Shown in pieces: positions 11,501 to 22,980 of a stretch of DNA of 64,000 bases. The stretch's first letter is position 1. Each line of letters opens with the position of its first letter. The stretch comes from Galeopsis tetrahit (Eukaryota > Streptophyta > Magnoliopsida > Lamiales > Lamiaceae). Where the stretch lies: the NCBI GenBank assembly GCA_963675135.1, contig OY776129.1, positions 50,542,141-50,606,140 of the forward strand. The letters run 5' to 3'. The notes beneath the pieces were generated by a model. The model was not told where the DNA came from. It saw nothing but the letters and a program-made list of their open reading frames with translations, and ran no database searches. The position numbers and the translations under genes were made by a program.

Positions 11501-14411
11501 CAAAATTGCTAGAAATGCATTAGTTAAAGGACTACCTAATGAGGTTTTCATTAAGGAGCATGTTTGCAAATCATGCCAAGAAGGAAAACAGATTAAAGCC
11601 TCATTCAAAGGAAAACCAGTCATCTCTACTGAAAGGGTACTTGAACTATTACACATGGACTTATTTGAACCAATTACTCCTGCAAGCATAAATGGTAGAA
11701 AATACACATTGGTTGTAGTAGATGACTTTTCTAGGTTCACATGGGTAGTATTTCTCCTTAATAAGAAGGAAACACAAGTCAAACTACCTGAACTTTTAAA
11801 GAGACTGTCAAATGAGAAAAGCCTTAGCATTATCAAGATAAGATCTGATAAAGGCACTGAGTTCATAAATTCATACATCAATGAGTATTGCACATCTAAT
11901 GGAATTACTCATGAAACCTCAGCAGCTAGAACTCCTTAACAAAATGGAGTTGCAGAAAGAAGAAATAGAACCTTAAAAGAAGCTGCTAGAACCTTAATTG
12001 CTGATTCAAACTTACCAAAGAGATTTTGGGCTGAAGCTATAAACACTGCATGCCATACTCAGAATAGATGTTTGATTACTAAGGGGCAAGGCAAAACCCC
12101 CTATGAACTCTGGAAAGGAAGAATGCCTAAAGTGTCATATTTTCACATCTTTGGTTGTAAGTGTTTCATACACAATAATGGGAAAGAACAGTTGAAAGCC
12201 TTTGATAGCAAAGCTGATGAGGGAGTATTCCTTGGATATTCTCAAATCAGTAGAGCTTTCAGGGTCTACAACAAGAAAACCCTTATTGTGGAGGAAACAC
12301 CTCATGTTGTGTTTGATGAATCTATTCATGAGTTTAGGAATGAGAACTTGGAATCAGAAGAAATCACACAAAGGACAACCAGACTGAGTCTAAAGGACAA
12401 AGACACTGAATTCATAGAAGTTGTCCAAGCCAACCTACCTGAAAATCTCCCATTAGACAACAATCCTGAAGGCAACCTTCCTGAGGCAAATCCCACTGAA
12501 GGAAATGGTGAACTGAATGATCCAATCCCGATTCACATCCAGGTAACAACAACCAATGAAGAAGCAGTCCCTGCTGAGGTAGTTAATGGGTCAAATAATC
12601 AAGGGGGAACTCAAAATGTTGAAAATACCAATGTCCCTGACATTGAGGACAACACCCCTGATTATGATCCTGAATTAGATCCTGCATTCAATTATCCTGA
12701 ATTTTATGATCAAATTGACTCAACTTCAGTAGAGGACAACTCTATTGAAGAGATCAGAAAAAGAAGGACTTGGTTGTCTGACCATCCTACTGATCTAATA
12801 CTTGGTGACCCAAGTATTGGAGTCAAAATAAGGAGATTTCATGGTGAAAGTGCTATTTTCTGTTGTTTCTTGTCAGAACAAGAACCAAGTGATATTGAAG
12901 AAGCACTTCAAGATGCAAATTGGATCACAGCCATGCAGGAAGAACTGAACCAATTCACCAGAAATGAAGTTTGAAAGCTGGTGGATAGACCTTCACATCA
13001 AGATGTTATTGGAACCAAGTGGGTATTCAAGAACAAGAAGAATGAAAATGATGTGATTGTCAGAAACAAAGCAAGACTAGTGGCAAAAGGTTACTGCCAG
13101 CATGAAGGCATTGACTATGATGAGACATTTGCACCTGTGGCAAGGCTAGAAGCAATAAGGCTCTTTCTAGCCTATGCATCCCACAAGAGGTTCAAAGTGT
13201 ACCAAATGGATGTCAAGAGTGCCTTTCTGAATGGAGTCTTGAAAGAAGAAGTCTATGTGGAGCAACCCCCTGGTTTTGAGGTTGGAAACCAAGTTTACAG
13301 ACTGAAGAAAGCTCTATATGGACTCAAACAAGCCCCTAGGGCTTGGTATGATACACTGTCACAATTTCTCTTGGATCATGGATTCACCAAGGGAACTGTG
13401 GACAGAACTCTCTTCAGAATCTCTGAAGGAGAGGACATCTTGCTTGTCCAAATTTATGTGGATGACATAATATTTGGATCCCCCAATGAAAAGCTGTGTG
13501 AGAAATTCTCAAAGTTAATGCAAAGCAAGTTTGAGATGTCCATGATGGGGTTGATGAACTTCTTTTTGGGTCTACAAGTTAAGCAGTCAAAAGAAGGGAT
13601 CTTCATCAATATAGCCAAGTACACCAGAGAAATGATCAAGAAGTTTGGGTGTACAACTAGCAAGCCAGTAAGGATCCCAATGAACACAAATTGGAAGATG
13701 GATCCTGATGAGAGTGGTGTTCCAACCAACTCCACTGAGTATAGAGGAATAATTGGATCACTCCTCTGTCTCACTGCCAGCAGACCTGACATCACCTTTG
13801 CAGTAGGTGTTTGTGCAAGGTTTCAAGAAAATCCTAAGAAAAGCCATCTTGAGGCTGCAAAGAGGATTTTAAGGTACCTCAAAGGCACTGAGAATCTAGG
13901 CCTTTGGTATCCTGCTGATGACAACATTGAGCTAACTGGCTACTCAGATGCTGACTATGGAGGTTGCAGAATTGATAGAAAGTCCACTTCAGGGACTTGT
14001 CAATTCTTAGGCAACAAGCTCATATCTTGGTTTTCCAAGAAGCAGAACACAGTGGCTACTTCCACCACTGAAGCTGAATATGTTGCAGCTGGAAGTTGTT
14101 GTGCTCAGATCCTTTGGTTGAGACAACAACTAAGAGACTACAAAGTCAACTCTACTGAAGTGCCAATATTTTGTGATAACAATAGTGCAATTGCAATATC
14201 ACAAAATCCTGTATTACACACAAGATGCAAACATGTGGACATCAAGCATCACTTCATTAGAGACCATGTGGAGAAGAAAGACATAAAGTTGGTCAAGATC
14301 CACACAAATCATCAAAAAGCTGATATTCTAACAAAGCCACTTGCAGAGGCAAGGTTTCTGGAGCTATCAGCAGAATTGGGACTACTTGATCCAGGGAAGT
14401 TGGACAAGTAA
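8550..14411 (+). pseudogene. Sirevirus gag-pol polyprotein with in-frame stops
   Basis: A single frame from ATG 8550 to the stop at 14409-14411, broken by stops at 9108, 9924, 11019, 11349, 11937 and 12972, with no frameshift. Domains in order: gag (from 8550) with a C-X2-C-X4-H-X4-C zinc knuckle at about 9648-9690 (CYNCKKKWH...C, W in the place of the usual G); a charged, coiled-coil-prone gag tail (9954-10300) and a basic segment; aspartic protease with DSGCSRHMTG (about 11080); GAG-pre-integrase HHCC (about 11455-11590); integrase with MDLF, SDKGTEF and VAERRNR supplying the D, D and E; reverse transcriptase with YVDD at about 13456; RNase H (about 13930-14400, DADY, EAEY, DNNS). Most stops are a single transition away from Gln or Trp codons. 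It cannot give a full polyprotein. Confidence 0.93.
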
Positions 14412-15101
14412 AACCCATTGAAGTTAATGGGAGTAAAGTAACTGAATTGATCTTCAGCAGACTTGGTCAAGTCTACTGAAGTTCAGAAGAGATGATCACA
14501 ATTACTCAGGACACTTGTCCATTGAATCTCAGGACACTTGTCCACATCTCTTCAGGACACTTGTCCTAGTGGGGTCAGATAAGTTGTCTTGGCTATCAAA
14601 CTATTCTCTTGGTTTGATAAGCACCTATTTTGGGTAATCATTGTCTTCCTTGATATCTGTCCCAATTACAGATATCATCACTGTGGGATTTAATTTGTCC
14701 CCCACCCAAAAGGTCACTATCCATGCATTAAATGCCAAGATTTAACTCTTGTTTGCATTACACTTTTCAAGCCATGATCTATCTCGAAAACTCCCCAACC
14801 ATTAACTAATATTAAATAACTTCCACGTTTTGAATAAAACCAATAACTCACTGTTACATTGGTTTTTAACCATTGGATCAAAACTGGCCAACTCCCCTGA
14901 AATCAATCCTGGCCGTCCAAGTGTGTTTTCCATTTTTGACAACCGTTGAAAACTCACAAAACTCACCAACTCATTGACAAACATTCTTTTTAGAATATTC
15001 TCAAGCCTTAAGTCCCCCCCACAAACACTTCTTCCCAAGCATTCGAAACCCTAGCTCTTATCTTCTTCAAAACTCTCTCAAATTCATTTCTGTAAACCTT
15101 C
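14412..15101 (+). other. untranslated spacer between gag-pol and the second ORF
   Basis: No ORF. Three copies of CAGGACACTTGTCC lie at 14507-14520, 14530-14543 and 14553-14566, 23 bp apart; each contains the near-palindrome GGACA-CT-TGTCC. Related GGACAAGT / ACTTGTCC pieces also occur in the LTRs. Sireviruses are known for conserved palindromic motifs in non-coding parts. How the second ORF is expressed (splicing or readthrough) is not visible. Confidence 0.7.
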
Positions 15102-18100
15102 ATGGCTCCCAAAGTTAGACCAGAAATGATCATTGATTTCTCCAACAAGGCTCTAGACCTTGATTTTGGATACTTAAGCAACAAAAACAGCCTTCACTTT
15201 GAGCCAATAGTATCTTTTGAAAGTGAAGATCCTGAGATTACACCAACCTTGAGATGGTTGAGAAGAGCTGGATTGCAGAAGTTCATGGAAGGGAGACCAA
15301 GTTCTTGCTTAGAAAGCTACATGGCTGAGTTCTTTTCCTTTCTCAAGTGGAGAGGTAAACCTGAAGATGGCGAAGTTTCTACAATGCTTTCATATGTGGC
15401 AGAAGGAGAAGAGGAAGAGAGATTTCATAGAGTGAAATTCTCTTCAGAAGACCTTGAAGGAGCCTTTGGATTGCCTTCTGAAGGAAGAAATCCAGAATTT
15501 TATGGTGCTGATCATGAAGAGGAGATAGCACAAGAATGGCTCTTGGTTCCAGGTCCCATCTCTTCAACACAAAATAAGAAGACTCTCAAGCCAAAATTTC
15601 TCAACCTTTTTGAGGTAGTTGCTAAGAGTCTCTTGAGCAATATTGGAAGCTTGGAGCAAGTCAGCCATCCAAGAATCAGAATTATGGCTGCAATCATTGA
15701 TGCTAGTGACAAAGGCATCAAGTTTGATTGGAGGACCTTCATCTTGTCTGAGATGATGAAGGAAAAGGCCAAGTTTTAGGTAAAAACTCACAATAAGGTT
15801 GTGCTAGAAGTGAAACTCAAGTATTGCACCAGTGCAAGCTTGTTGATTGAGAGATTCTCCCATTATTCTCAAATGCAAACCTTTGCAAAGCCCCTCCCAG
15901 CCCAGAAGATAATGTTCAGAAAGCTCAGCAAGAAAACTGAGCAAAGGAGGATGCTACTGGCCAAACCTACTGAAGAAAAGGTGGAGGAGAAGTCAAAGAT
16001 GAAAAAGAGAACAAAGGCCAGAGTGGTAAAGACAAGAAAAATGTCTCAAATCCCCTCAGAAGAGAATTCAGGAGCTTCAACTGAGATTGAAGAAGTTGCT
16101 GAAAAGGGAGTAAGTGTGCCTTCTGATCATTCAGAAGAGTTGAGACAGAAGTATAATGAAACTAGACAGAAGTCTAGAGGTGATAAGAGGATCAGGGAAG
16201 TTGTCCCTGAGAAGGATGGAGAAGGTAGTGGAAGCAGTAGGGCCAGCAAGAGAAGGGCCAAGCCTACTGATAAAGTGTTGGAGCTTCAGGAGGGAAGGTC
16301 TCTCCAACTTGCTCTAAGAGAGAGCAGAGCTGAAAGCAGGACCAAATCTAAGTCAAGGACCAATTCATCTGGTTCTGGAACTCCAGAATCCAAGGTCCCT
16401 GAAGGTCAACCAATAGAGGCCAACATCCCTGAAAATCAGAACCTTGAGCCCAACTCCCCTGAAACCCACATAACCCCAACCAATCAACCTATCACCCCCA
16501 TCAATCTTACAAAGAGATATTCTCCAGAAGGGAGTGTGCAAAGAAGTGGGATAGATGTGCTAGCAGATATAGTAGTGGATGAGACAAGATTACATTCTCC
16601 CCTTGACTCATCTATGCTTAATTATTCAAAGCTTTTAGAAGCTGCACTCTTTGAGCCAACCCCACTTAGTAAAGCCCCTTCAGATCCATTGCTCTCTAAA
16701 GCAACTGAAGTACCTTCAATTGCAACCAACCCTTCTGAAGCCAATATCCCTGAACTCAACCTTCCTGAAGCCACTTTAGGAGAACCCAGAGCCAACTCCC
16801 CTATAACCCAAAGTCCCCATTCAAGTGGAGATGAGGAGGATTATACTTATGAGAGTATTCTCAGAGGAGGAGCCATGGCTACTGTGGACAGTTTGTATCC
16901 ACAACTTGCTGAATTTCCAAGAATTCAGAAGATGTTTCATGATTTAAGGATGCTTGTTGATGTGAAAGACAAGACCATTATGGAGATATCCCAAGTCATC
17001 CAAGATAAGGGTGCAAACTGGTGGCAAGTGGAGGAGAGCAGATTGCTACACTTTGCTGGTGTGTTGAAAACAAGATTCCTTACTGATGAGGCAGTTTTTG
17101 CAAAGTTGGTAGATGATAAGATCATTGAGGAGAAGGAGAGGAAAGCTAAGGGCATCAAACACCCTGATAGTAGCTCAAATGATGATGATTCCCCTGATGA
17201 TCCCTCAAACCCTTCAAAACCCAACCCTCCTGAAACCCCTCAAGCCAACCTCCCTGACTCTACTCAACCCAAGTCTTCTGTATCAGCCAGACTTTCAAAC
17301 CCCCTAGAACCTATCATAGGAAAGGCTCTGTATCTTCAGAGGTGTTGACCAAGGGTGGTAACACAACCAAAGACACATCTGCCAATGAAGGTTCTTCTGA
17401 ACCCAAGGCACAGCCTAAAGATGTTGAGGTTCCCATGTTAGAGGCTGGTTTGGTTAAGGCCTATTTAGTGTCAGATGAGTTGGACACTGATCAGCCCTTA
17501 ATCATTCAGGATGACTCAGTGGCTGTTGAAATAAGCACTGTGATCTCCCCACAACTGCCATCTTTGAACCTTGTTGAAGGTGGAGATGATGCAGGTTTAG
17601 GTGATGGAGTTGAAAAGGAGAATTTAGTGGAAAAACCAGAGGGAGTAGTAGATGAAAGAGATGTGGTGATCACTAGGATTGTGAGTGTACCACCAAATGA
17701 GGGTGATATAAGTGAGGAAGGGCAGGCTATTCTTGAAGTCAAATCTGAACTTCAGGAATCCCTTGATGAGAGGAGGCCTGTTTCTTTAAGTGAGGAAATT
17801 AACAAAGAGGGAAGAAAAGAAATAGTTGAAAATGAGGAGAAGACTGCTGATGTATCAGAGTCTTATGAAAAAGAAATTGAGGGTGATGAGTGTGATTTCA
17901 CTAACCCTTTTGATTTGTCTGACATTGCAGGTATAAGTCTTGATCAAATCTTTGCAGATGACTTCTTGACAGATGCTCCCATCCATGTTGATTCTGGATC
18001 AGCACAAGCCCTTCTTGGTTTGCAATCAACAAAGTTGGATTCCTTGGCTCAACAAGTTCAATCAGCTCATGCAGAAACTTCTGGAGCATTAGATGAGCAT

Positions 18101-19870
18101 GGAAAAACTTTAGCATCTGTGGAAATGAGGCTGACAGGCTCTGAAGATGTGGTATTACCCACATTGGAAGTAAGAATTGAAGGAGTGGAATCTGGTCTTC
18201 AAACCATTTCCACTAAAGTACACAAAGCCAAAGTCAGTATGGAGAACATCTCAAAGGAGGTCAAGAAGGATCAAAAGCTGCTTAGAGATAACCACAATGC
18301 AAATGTTCAAGCTATAAGATTGACCATTAAGCAAGCTTTTGGCAAGAAGACAGCCTTGCAGAAGAAAAGAGCAGAAGCACAAAGGCTTGCAATGGTGAAA
18401 GCAGCTTCAGAGAAATTTTCCCAAGAGGTGATGGCCAACATTGCTGAAGGTGCAGTGGCCAACCTCACTGAGCTCCTTAAGGCCCAACTGGATGCATCTC
18501 TCAAAGCAACCTTGGAGGAGGTTGTCCAACAAAAGATGAAGCCTGTTCTAGCTTTCCTTAGCTTGAGCAGTGATAAAATGCAAAATATACATGATGAAAA
18601 TGTATATTTGTTGGAGGAGATGAAGTCTCTATCCCAAGTCCAGTCCTTGATGGCATCAACTATGAGTGAGCTCAAACCTGAATGTTTTGATGCTGCCAAA
18701 AAGGGGGAAAGGGAAAGAGCAAGAGCAAAAGGTGTCTTAGTGATTGGAAGTCCAGTCAAAGGTAAGGACAAAGCTCCTGGGGGAAAAGGGAAAGAGCCAG
18801 TAGTGCTGAACTTAGAAGAATTGGATGAAGAAGAGCAGTTAGCACTTGCTTTGAAGAATTCAATGGTCTCAGCTCAAGAGGAAAGAGTGAGGTTACAACA
18901 AAGGCCAGGTGGTGAAGTATCTGGTTTGGACAAAGATGCTGAAGGTGTCCAAACAAGAGGAAAGATCAAGAGGGCAAAAGGAAAGAAGAGACAAGCTGAG
19001 AAATTTACTGATTTTCCTAATAGCCTTGATCTACCACCTGGATTCAGAATTGATGATGATGAGCCTATTTCAAAGAAGGCCAAAGCTGCTGAAGAAGACA
19101 AGACTGCTGAGATGTCCAATACTGCTGAAAAGGACAAGTCTTCTGAATCTGCCAGAAGTGCTGAAAGTCCCAAGTCCACTGAAGATGTTGAAGAGCTATT
19201 TGCTGAAGGATTTGGACCAGAACCTAAGAAGAAGACAACTGTCCTAGCTCATGATCCATCAAAGTTATTTCATGAAGGGTATGGCAAAGACCCTGAAACA
19301 CAACATAAGCTGGCCATGATGAGGGCTCAAGAAAAGATGGATCTGATGGATGAAGCACAAAGAGCAAGAGATAAAAGAAGAGCAGACTTTCAGAAACCAA
19401 GAAGGAAGAGAGCAACTTACAACAAGATGAAGCCACAGCTATTGATCCCAATGGACACCAAATATCCTCACTTGGATATATGGGTGCCAATTCAGCTGAA
19501 TGACTCATGGGAGGAAGCCAAAAGGGAGTTTGTCTATGACTACTATGTCATTGACAGATGGAATGGAAAAGATGCCAACTCCACTTTTGCTGAGTTCATG
19601 ATAGAGTATTACAGAGAGCTCTATCAACAACTACTTGCAGCTGCTGATATTGCACGATTTGAACTCACAGCTCCCAAGCCAATCATATACATGCCTCCAA
19701 AGCTTGAAGGATGGATTGACCAGGCAAGGATCCTGAAGGAATTCACTGAGATCCTCAAGCTGAACAAAATGGTTCTTGGACCCAAGGGAACAAACCAAGA
19801 AGCCATGGCCTTGAAAAGGAGAGTGTGGGCACAATATGGAATGGTGCCACCTCCTGAGGATGATCTCTGA
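15102..19870 (+). pseudogene. Sirevirus second ORF ('envelope-like' position), about 1,590 codons, one stop and one frameshift
   Basis: Begins ATGGCTCCCAAAG at 15102. One in-frame stop (TAG 15777-15779) and one frameshift near 17320-17340; the last part (to 19870) is open for over 840 codons. The N-terminal ~220 residues (PTLRWL.., FLKWRGKPEDGE, VKFSSEDLEGAFGLP, LKPKFLNLF, IRIMAAIIDASDKG) resemble the 'putative plant transposon protein' domain known from plant retroelement extra ORFs. The middle is acidic, low-complexity and P/E/N-rich. About 17.9-18.7 kb is heptad-rich and probably a coiled coil. The last ~210 residues (DPSKLFHEGYGKDPETQ to RRVWAQYGMVPPPEDDL) form a compact domain strongly conserved in the other Sirevirus copy at 61591-62430. 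I see no signal peptide, membrane anchor or glycoprotein layout, so 'envelope' describes position only. Confidence 0.8.
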
Positions 19871-19994
19871 AAAATGGCTAAGTCTTCTGACCTTTTTGAA
19901 TAAAAGCTTATCTTATCTGAAGATATTTTTCATTGGTCAAATATGCTGCAATTTGAACAAGCCTGCTGATGTGGTGTGCCTTGACATGCTGTTT

Positions 19995-20239
19995 GCTCTG
20001 ATATGCATTGGTTACTCTGATACAAGTATTTGCTCTGATATCTGGTATTTTGCTCTGATACTTGAAGTATTTTGTTTTTGCTCTGATACTTGAAGATGCT
20101 CTGAGACTTGAAGATCTAAGTACTTTTAAGTGTTTAAGTAGTCATGCTCTGATACTCTAGATCTTATGATTAATATATGCTCTGAATAGTTGTAATGAAA
20201 TGATCAATTTTAATGATATCTTGAATTCATGCTCTGATA
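19995..20239 (+). repeat. repeats of GCTCTGATA complementary to the element's PBS
   Basis: Exact GCTCTGATA at 19995, 20032, 20052, 20080, 20146 and 20231; near copies at 20014 (ACTCTGATAC), 20098 (GCTCTGAGAC) and 20179 (GCTCTGAAT). Copies at 20052, 20080 and 20146 extend to GCTCTGATAC. The motif equals the reverse complement of the PBS core TATCAGAGC at 8416-8424, i.e. the 3' end sequence of the tRNA primer. It lies between the second ORF and the PPT. Part of the pattern comes from local duplications (CTCTGATACTTGAAGTATTT / GATACTTGAAGATG). Confidence 0.85.
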
Positions 20240-20489
20240 AGTTATTTTCAACTATCAACATGCTTGTAATGATTTTTATATGAATGATAGTTGAACTACC
20301 TTTGAATCAAGATACATTATTGCAGAATTCTCTCTATGCCTATATTTGAAACCTATGTGCAACATGAACAGTGAGTACACTAACACATTGCTTTTCAGGA
20401 ATATTGACCTCAGTCATGTCTTCTGAAGATAAATGTAATGGGTGTAGTCAAGTCACTTTTGCATAGAATGTATAGGTTTTGGCATCATC

Positions 20490-20502
20490 AAAAAGGGGGA
20501 AA
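20490..20502 (+). promoter_or_regulatory. polypurine tract of the Sirevirus
   Basis: AAAAAGGGGGAAA directly before the 3' LTR, preceded by GGCATCATC. The PPT primes plus-strand synthesis. The other Sirevirus has the same arrangement in reverse complement at 61272-61290. Confidence 0.9.
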
Positions 20503-20503
20503 T

Positions 20504-22140
20504 TGTTGGGAATAAAATGAGATATGTTTTGATTCAATACCAAAACCCCCTGAGACATGCCTAAGTCAAGATGATTATGTTCTAAGATTGATAGAACATA
20601 TAGAATAAGGCTAGATGAGGAGCTAATATGTTAGGCAGCTCTTAGTTGATTAGATGCACAATTTGAGGGGGAACACATACTTTGAAGTCCATCTAGACAA
20701 GTCCCCTCAAGGCTCAAATTCTGGAATCATGATCAAGTCCACTGAAGGACAAGTATGCTGATCAGAAGAGTTGTCCAGACAAGTTGTCTCAGCACAATCA
20801 ATTCAGAAGAAGTGTACTGAAAGCTTGAGGTCAACCATGCTGAAGAGACAACTACACCCTAGAGATCCTCATTGAATCATGCTAAGATCACCTTGAAGTA
20901 AAGCAAAGGGTAAGAGCCAAGTCATCTGAAGAAGAGCAAGCCAACCTTGCTGATAGTGATAAGGAGAGTTGTCCATTTGATAAGGAATGTTGTCCTATCA
21001 TTGGAACAACCTTCAGAAGCCATGTCCATGTCCTAACAAGAGAATCTGAAAGTCAGACATTGGGAAGAGTGCTGCAGAATGAAGACAAAGCTTATACAGC
21101 CGTTTATTTCCCAAATGAGGACAAGTCACTATCAAGAATCTGTCTTCAAAGTTGAAGAACTAAAAGAAGACATTTATGGACTTTTGAGGCTGCCTCTCCA
21201 ACGGGCAAATCCTTCAATTGTCTATAAATACTGAAGTGTGAAGACCATTTGAAAGCACCTCAACCTTAGCCAAGCACTACAACATTTTACAAGAACAAGC
21301 AAGAGTGCTTTCTAGCTTTCAAAGACTATCTTAGTCTTCAAACACTTCATCTAAGCTGAACCCATTGTATATCCATACACAAGCTTAGAGAGATATCCTA
21401 TCCTTATACACTGATCTGCATTGTAAAGGATATCTCATTAGTTGGAACCTTACATCAATCCTTACCCCTTTCAAGAGTGAAAGTGAGAAGGTTGTTGTAG
21501 TAGTAGTAGAAGTGGTAGGAGCTGACTGTTGAGAGAAGAACAGTTCAGTTCTGAGTTGAGAAGAGGGTACTAGGACTCTAGACATCCTAGGCCAGGGATC
21601 AATTCACCAAGGAGTGGTGTTATTGATCAAGTGCACCTTGGCACTATAAAACAAGTTAATTCCAAGAGTGAAGGAATTATCCTGTTCAATCAGGGAAAGT
21701 GGATGTAGGAGCTTGAGTCTCTGAACCACTATAAACTCTTGTGTTGATTTACTTTCAAGTACTTTCATACATTCAACACTGCACACAAAACTGATCTTTC
21801 AAAGGATAAACATTCAAAGACTGTGCAAAATCTATTTGGACAAGTTCCCTGAAAACTGGACTGTATTGAATTGACTAAGTGATTTCAGAACTTTAAAGGA
21901 GTCTAAACTAAAAGGGCCAACCACTATTCCGCACATATAACTCCCCTAGATAGTTATTCAACTAAGTACTCAATAGTACTTAGTAGTCTGATTATCTTAG
22001 AAGAGTTAATCATCTTCAGCAGAGTTGTCCAAGACAACTTTGCTGAGCTCTGGTTTGATCTAAAGTTGAAAAGAATTGCATACAAGTGTATTCCCCCCTC
22101 CCCCCCATACACTTGTTATATACTCCTTTCAGGACCAACA
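20504..22140 (+). repeat. Sirevirus 3' LTR (1637 bp)
   Basis: Near-identical to 6764-8410 (TGTTGGG...CCAACA). Differences seen by eye include C/T at the GAGACATG site, a missing 16-bp piece near 20954, an extra CCAGG near 21593 and a different poly-C run (22093-22107). Followed by the target duplication ACGAG. Confidence 0.95.
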
Positions 22141-22445
22141 ACGAGCTAATGCGCACACGCAAGTTGAAGGATAAGGTTACAACACAAAAGATTAAATCAT
22201 TGTCACAATCAACCTTGAACAAGTATTTTAAATCAACTTAAATCTATTGTAAAATTATATATATTATTATGATTTATTCCTAAATGGAGGTGTATTTCTT
22301 TATGTTGGGACTTGAAAAAATATGAATTATGACAATATGGAGTTTATTCCAAATTATAATTGGTCCCAAGTTGGGACCATGAATTTTTATTCCTAAAGAG
22401 AGTTTATTCCTTAATAGAGTATTATTTTTTAGAGGTTTTACTGTA

Positions 22446-22980
22446 ATTCTTAAAAGCTCATTTGAACTGGATTCGAAGTAGATATCAAACAAGTTTGAAC
22501 ATAAATAACACAATCTGAACTCGAACTAAATAAGTCAAAAAAGATAAAATTAGTGTAAAATATCAAACTACTCGAGCTTGACTCGATTAAAGCTAGTTCA
22601 ATTATCAAATAAGCTCAAACAATAATTTCAAAACTCGATAATATTTCAAACAAGTTTGACTTACATAGCGATGAACTCGACTCATTTACTCATTTACAGC
22701 CCTTAAGTAAAGTAAAAAGGAGTTACTTTAAAACATTACTTGGGACCTTCTATATGTAGTTAGGGTGTCGTAACGTGTCGTAATTACTACTGTAGTCAGT
22801 TAATCTAAGCCATTAAAAATCTAATCTAAAGGTTTAGATTTGATGACCTGTTACCTTTTGTAAATTTTACGATATGTATTGTCGTAATGTGTCATAAATT
22901 TGTATTTTCTATTAAATTAAATTAATTAAAATATATTATTGTAAATATACATTTTTGTCCTTATACAATAAAATAATTTA
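22446..22980. mobile_element. remnant of a hAT-type element and AT-rich DNA
   Basis: About 22450-22710 has many TCGAGCTTGACTCGA-like motifs and ends TGAACTCGACTCATTTAC...AGCCCTTA, the look of a hAT right end with subterminal GACTCGA repeats. No matching left end was found. The rest, to 22980, is AT-rich with short palindromes (CGTAACGTGTCGTAATTAC) and no gene. Confidence 0.4.

Larger units (their letters stand above)
6764..22140 (+). mobile_element. Sirevirus (Ty1/Copia) LTR retrotransposon, complete but decayed
   Basis: 15.4-kb element flanked by a perfect 5-bp duplication ACGAG (6759-6763 and 22141-22145). Order: 5' LTR, PBS for initiator tRNA-Met, gag-protease-integrase-reverse transcriptase-RNase H in one frame, a 690-bp gap, a long second ORF, a repeat-rich 3' untranslated region, PPT, 3' LTR. 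Copia domain order plus an extra ORF downstream of RNase H and ~1.6-kb LTRs place it in the Sirevirus lineage. By eye the LTRs differ by about 13-15 substitutions and three short indels (16, 5 and 1 bp), i.e. under 1 percent, so the insertion is recent. Confidence 0.93.
6425..22443 (+). mobile_element. pogo/Lemi-like Tc1-mariner element (637 bp), split by the Sirevirus
   Basis: Ends are CAGTAAAACCTCT (6425) and AGAGGTTTTACTG (to 22443), flanked by TA on both sides, the termini and target typical of plant pogo-type elements related to Emigrant/Lemi. Removing the Sirevirus and one ACGAG leaves 637 bp. Across that junction one reading frame runs VQQEGGHVDELMRTRK and on to QSTLNKYFKST-stop (about 6732-6763 then 22146-22238). 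This resembles the C-terminal tail of a pogo-type transposase; QSTLNKYF fits a PCNA-binding (PIP-box-like) motif. No catalytic domain remains, so the element is non-autonomous. Confidence 0.75.

Noticed and set aside
15102..19870. True envelope glycoprotein
   Set aside because: No signal peptide, membrane anchor, cysteine pattern or cleavage site is visible; the protein is acidic, coiled-coil-rich and apparently soluble.
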